Source: Streptococcus mitis | Lineage (GTDB): Bacteria > Bacillota > Bacilli > Lactobacillales > Streptococcaceae | Assembly (NCBI RefSeq): GCF_002860865.1 | Contig: NZ_PKIE01000001.1 | Coordinates: 124,001-188,000, forward strand | Length of the DNA stretch: 64,000 bases | Direction: 5' to 3' | Shown: positions 61,939-64,000 of the stretch, in pieces | How the letters are laid out: the number at the start of each line of letters is the position of its first letter | Numbering within the stretch: the stretch's first letter is position 1 | The notes under the pieces: model-generated | Told to the model about the DNA's origin: nothing | Databases searched by the model: none | What the model saw: only the letters and a program-made list of their open reading frames with translations | Translations under genes and position numbers: made by a program

Positions 61939-62676
61939 ATGACCTATACAATCTTAATTGTAGAAGATGAATATCTGGTAAGACAAGGCTTGACCAAACT
62001 GGTTAATGTAGCAGCCTACGATATGGAAATCATCGGTCAAGCTGAAAATGGAAGACAGGCTTGGGAATTGATACAAAAGCAGGTGCCAGATATCATTTTA
62101 ACCGATATCAACATGCCTCAGCTAAATGGCATCCAGTTAGCCAGTCTGGTCCGAGAAACCTATCCTCAGGTGCATTTGGTTTTTTTAACTGGCTACGATG
62201 ATTTTGATTATGCCTTGTCTGCCGTCAAACTCGGTGTGGATGACTACCTGCTCAAGCCCTTTTCTCGTCAGGATATTGAGGAAATGTTGAGGAAAATCAA
62301 GCAAAAGTTGGATAAGGAAGAAAAAGAAGAGCAGTTACAAGATTTATTAACTGATAAGTTTGAAGGAAACATGGCCCAGAAAATCCAGTCCCATCTGGCT
62401 GATAGCCAGTTTAGTTTAAAGTCTTTGGCCAGTGACTTGGGCTTTAGTCCGACTTATCTGAGTTCTTTGATTAAGAAAGAGTTGGGCCTACCTTTTCAGG
62501 ATTATCTGGTGAGAGAACGTGTCAAACAAGCCAAGCTCTTGCTTTTAACTACAGATTTGAAGATTTATGAGATCGCAGAAAAGGTTGGTTTTGAAGATAT
62601 GAACTACTTTACCCAACGTTTTAAACAGATTGCAGGTGTGACACCTCGTCAGTTTAAGAAAGGGGGAGGTCGATGA
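61939..62676 (+). CDS. Response regulator with AraC-type DNA-binding domain (RR09/ZmpR-like)
   Basis: 245 aa. The receiver has EDEY at the start (acidic pocket), the phospho-acceptor Asp in IILTDINMPQ (about residue 55), Lys in LLKPF, then an AraC helix-turn-helix pair (SLKSLASDLGFSPTYLSSLIKK and YEIAEKVGFEDMNYFTQRFKQIAGVTP). It belongs to the YesN/LytTR-like group that controls surface or metabolic genes. The adjacent kinase and the msr operon match the pneumococcal TCS09 locus. The start is ATG 61939 behind AAAGGAGAG; a GTG at 61921 is less likely. Confidence 0.92.
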   Translation: MTYTILIVEDEYLVRQGLTKLVNVAAYDMEIIGQAENGRQAWELIQKQVPDIILTDINMPQLNGIQLASLVRETYPQVHLVFLTGYDDFDYALSAVKLGVDDYLLKPFSRQDIEEMLRKIKQKLDKEEKEEQLQDLLTDKFEGNMAQKIQSHLADSQFSLKSLASDLGFSPTYLSSLIKKELGLPFQDYLVRERVKQAKLLLLTTDLKIYEIAEKVGFEDMNYFTQRFKQIAGVTPRQFKKGGGR

Positions 62677-64000
62677 AGCGTTCTTCTCTTCTAGTCAGAA
62701 TGGTTATTTCCATCTTTCTGGTCTTTCTCATTCTCCTAGCTCTGGTTGGGACTTTCTACTATCAATCTAGTTCATCAGCTATTGAGGCTACCATTGAAGG
62801 CAATAGCCAGACGACTATCAGCCAAACTAGCCACTTTATCCAGTCTTATATCAAAAAATTAGAAACCACCTCGACTAGTTTGACCCAGCAGACGGATGTC
62901 CTAGCCTATGCTGAGAATCCCAGTCAAGACAAGGTCAAGGGAATCCGAAATCTGTTTTTGACCATCTTAAAGGCAGACCAAGACTTGAAAACGGTAGTTC
63001 TGGTCACCAAATCAGGTCAGGTCATTTCTACAGATGATAGTGTGCAAATGAAAACTTCCTCTGATATGATGGCTGAGGATTGGTACCAAAAGGCCATTCA
63101 TCAGGGGGCTAAGCCCGTTTTGACTCCAGCTCGTAAATCAGATAGTCAGTGGGTCATTTCTGTCACTCAAGAACTTGTTGATGCAAAGGGAGCCAATCTG
63201 GGTGTACTTCGTTTGGATATTTCTTATGAAACTCTGGAAGCCTATCTCAACCAGCTACAGTTGGGCCAGCAGGGTTTTGCCTTTATCATCAATGAAAATC
63301 ATGAATTTGTCTACCATCCTCAACATACAGTTTACAGCTCGTCTAGCGAAATGGAGGTCATGAAACCCTACATCGAGACAGGTCAGGGCTATACGCTAGA
63401 TCACCAGTCCTACGTCAGTCAAGAAAAGATTGCTGGAACTGATTGGACGGTGCTTGGGGTGTCTTCGCTGGAGAAGTTAGAGCAAGTTCGGAGTCAGCTC
63501 ATGTGGACCTTGCTTGGAGCCAGTTTCACCTCTCTTCTTGCCTGTCTCTGTTTGGTGTGGCTTAGTCTTAAACGCTGGATTGCTCCTATGAATGACTTGA
63601 GAGAAACCATGCTGGAGATTGCTTCTGGTAATCAGAATCTTCGTGCCAAGGAAGCTGGTGCTTATGAACTGAGAGAAGTGACTCGCCAATTTAATGCCAT
63701 GTTGGATCAGATTGATCAGCTGATGGCGGATATTCGCAGGCAGGAAGAAACGACCCGTCAGTACCAACTTCAAGCTCTATCGAGCCAGATTAATCCGCAT
63801 TTCCTCTATAACACCTTGGACACAATCATCTGGATGGCTGAATTTCAGGATAGTCAGCGAGTGGTTCAGGTGACCAAGTCCTTGGCGACCTATTTCCGCT
63901 TGGCTCTAAATCAGGGTAAGGACTTGATTTGCCTGTCTGACGAAATCAACCATGTCCGCCAGTATCTCTTTATCCAGAAACAACGCTATGGAGATAAGCT
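62673..64000 (+). CDS. Sensor histidine kinase of the YesM type, 3' end outside window (HK09/ZmpS-like)
   Basis: The frame starts ATG 62673 inside the regulator's TGA and remains open to the window end (442 codons). TM1 (about 8-31) and TM2 (about 270-292) flank an extracellular dCache-like sensor; then come a HAMP domain (about 293-345) and the His-kinase motif SQINPHFLYNTLDTI (about 370-384), with the phospho-acceptor His. The ATP-binding part lies beyond the window. It presumably phosphorylates the preceding regulator. The signal is unknown. Confidence 0.92.
   Translation, partial: MKRSSLLVRMVISIFLVFLILLALVGTFYYQSSSSAIEATIEGNSQTTISQTSHFIQSYIKKLETTSTSLTQQTDVLAYAENPSQDKVKGIRNLFLTILKADQDLKTVVLVTKSGQVISTDDSVQMKTSSDMMAEDWYQKAIHQGAKPVLTPARKSDSQWVISVTQELVDAKGANLGVLRLDISYETLEAYLNQLQLGQQGFAFIINENHEFVYHPQHTVYSSSSEMEVMKPYIETGQGYTLDHQSYVSQEKIAGTDWTVLGVSSLEKLEQVRSQLMWTLLGASFTSLLACLCLVWLSLKRWIAPMNDLRETMLEIASGNQNLRAKEAGAYELREVTRQFNAMLDQIDQLMADIRRQEETTRQYQLQALSSQINPHFLYNTLDTIIWMAEFQDSQRVVQVTKSLATYFRLALNQGKDLICLSDEINHVRQYLFIQKQRYGDK

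Overview
The window looks like a chromosome segment of a mitis-group Streptococcus (S. mitis / S. oralis / S. pneumoniae relatives). The evidence is low-GC DNA with strong sigma-A promoters, several BOX elements with the boxA/boxB/boxC architecture, a RUP-like short mobile repeat, a lysine-type murE, a YSIRK/LPNTG wall-anchored adhesin, and gene blocks familiar from pneumococcus (dapB-cca-ABC-F, mntE/mgtA, rpsF-ssb-rpsR, metC-patB, murC-mltG-greA, pncB-nadE, ccdA-etrx-msrAB-two-component system). Most genes are on the plus strand. I saw no rRNA, tRNA, CRISPR array, prophage or intact insertion sequence.

Layout. 1-3430: 3' end of dapB, cca and an ABC-F ATPase, translationally coupled. 3467-7654: divergent manganese exporters, a CDF protein (mntE-like) and a P-type ATPase (mgtA-like) preceded by a yybP-ykoY manganese riboswitch with its terminator. 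7772-11604: a peptide deformylase paralogue with an altered motif I, membrane proteins, yaaA, a BOX element and an FMN reductase. 11996-16769: an MFS exporter, then tseB-aspartate aminotransferase-(nonsense-mutated VOC gene)-asnS. 16881-25945: a RUP-like element, a G9 tract in the predicted leader, and a 2869-residue surface protein with seven CshA-type repeats, MucBP/Mub-like modules and a near-perfect 153-bp tandem repeat. 26108-27151: rpsF-ssb-rpsR followed by an array of tandem terminators. 27451-33529: GNAT, HAD-cyclophilin fusion, cvfD-like S1 protein, methyltransferase, GIY-YIG protein, ppaC, a papain-like hydrolase, a DUF1803-like protein and CsbD. 33577-36750: murE facing away from a MurJ-like flippase. 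36957-42422: AliB-like lipoprotein, an unknown gene with a long structured leader, and sulfur amino-acid enzymes. 42515-52916: SNF2 helicase, murC, two GNATs, mltG, greA, an amino-acid permease and a GNAT. 52940-55894: accessory stretch with a HAD remnant, an AT-rich ABC exporter and an HTH/membrane-protein pair. 56010-64000: pncB-nadE, a second terminator-like array, GNAT, then ccdA-etrx-msrAB and an AraC-type response regulator with its histidine kinase, cut by the window end.

Themes. Cell-wall functions recur (murE, MurJ-like, murC, mltG, TseB-like), with lysine/DAP supply from dapB. Manganese export and methionine-sulfoxide repair are stress systems with readable regulation. Four genes (yaaA, tseB, a trmN6-like gene, murE) have ideal promoters whose -10 box lies only 6-7 nt before the start codon, which predicts leaderless mRNAs. 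Repeats and decay are visible: BOX ends that supply protein C-termini, decayed gene fragments, and two related terminator-like arrays.
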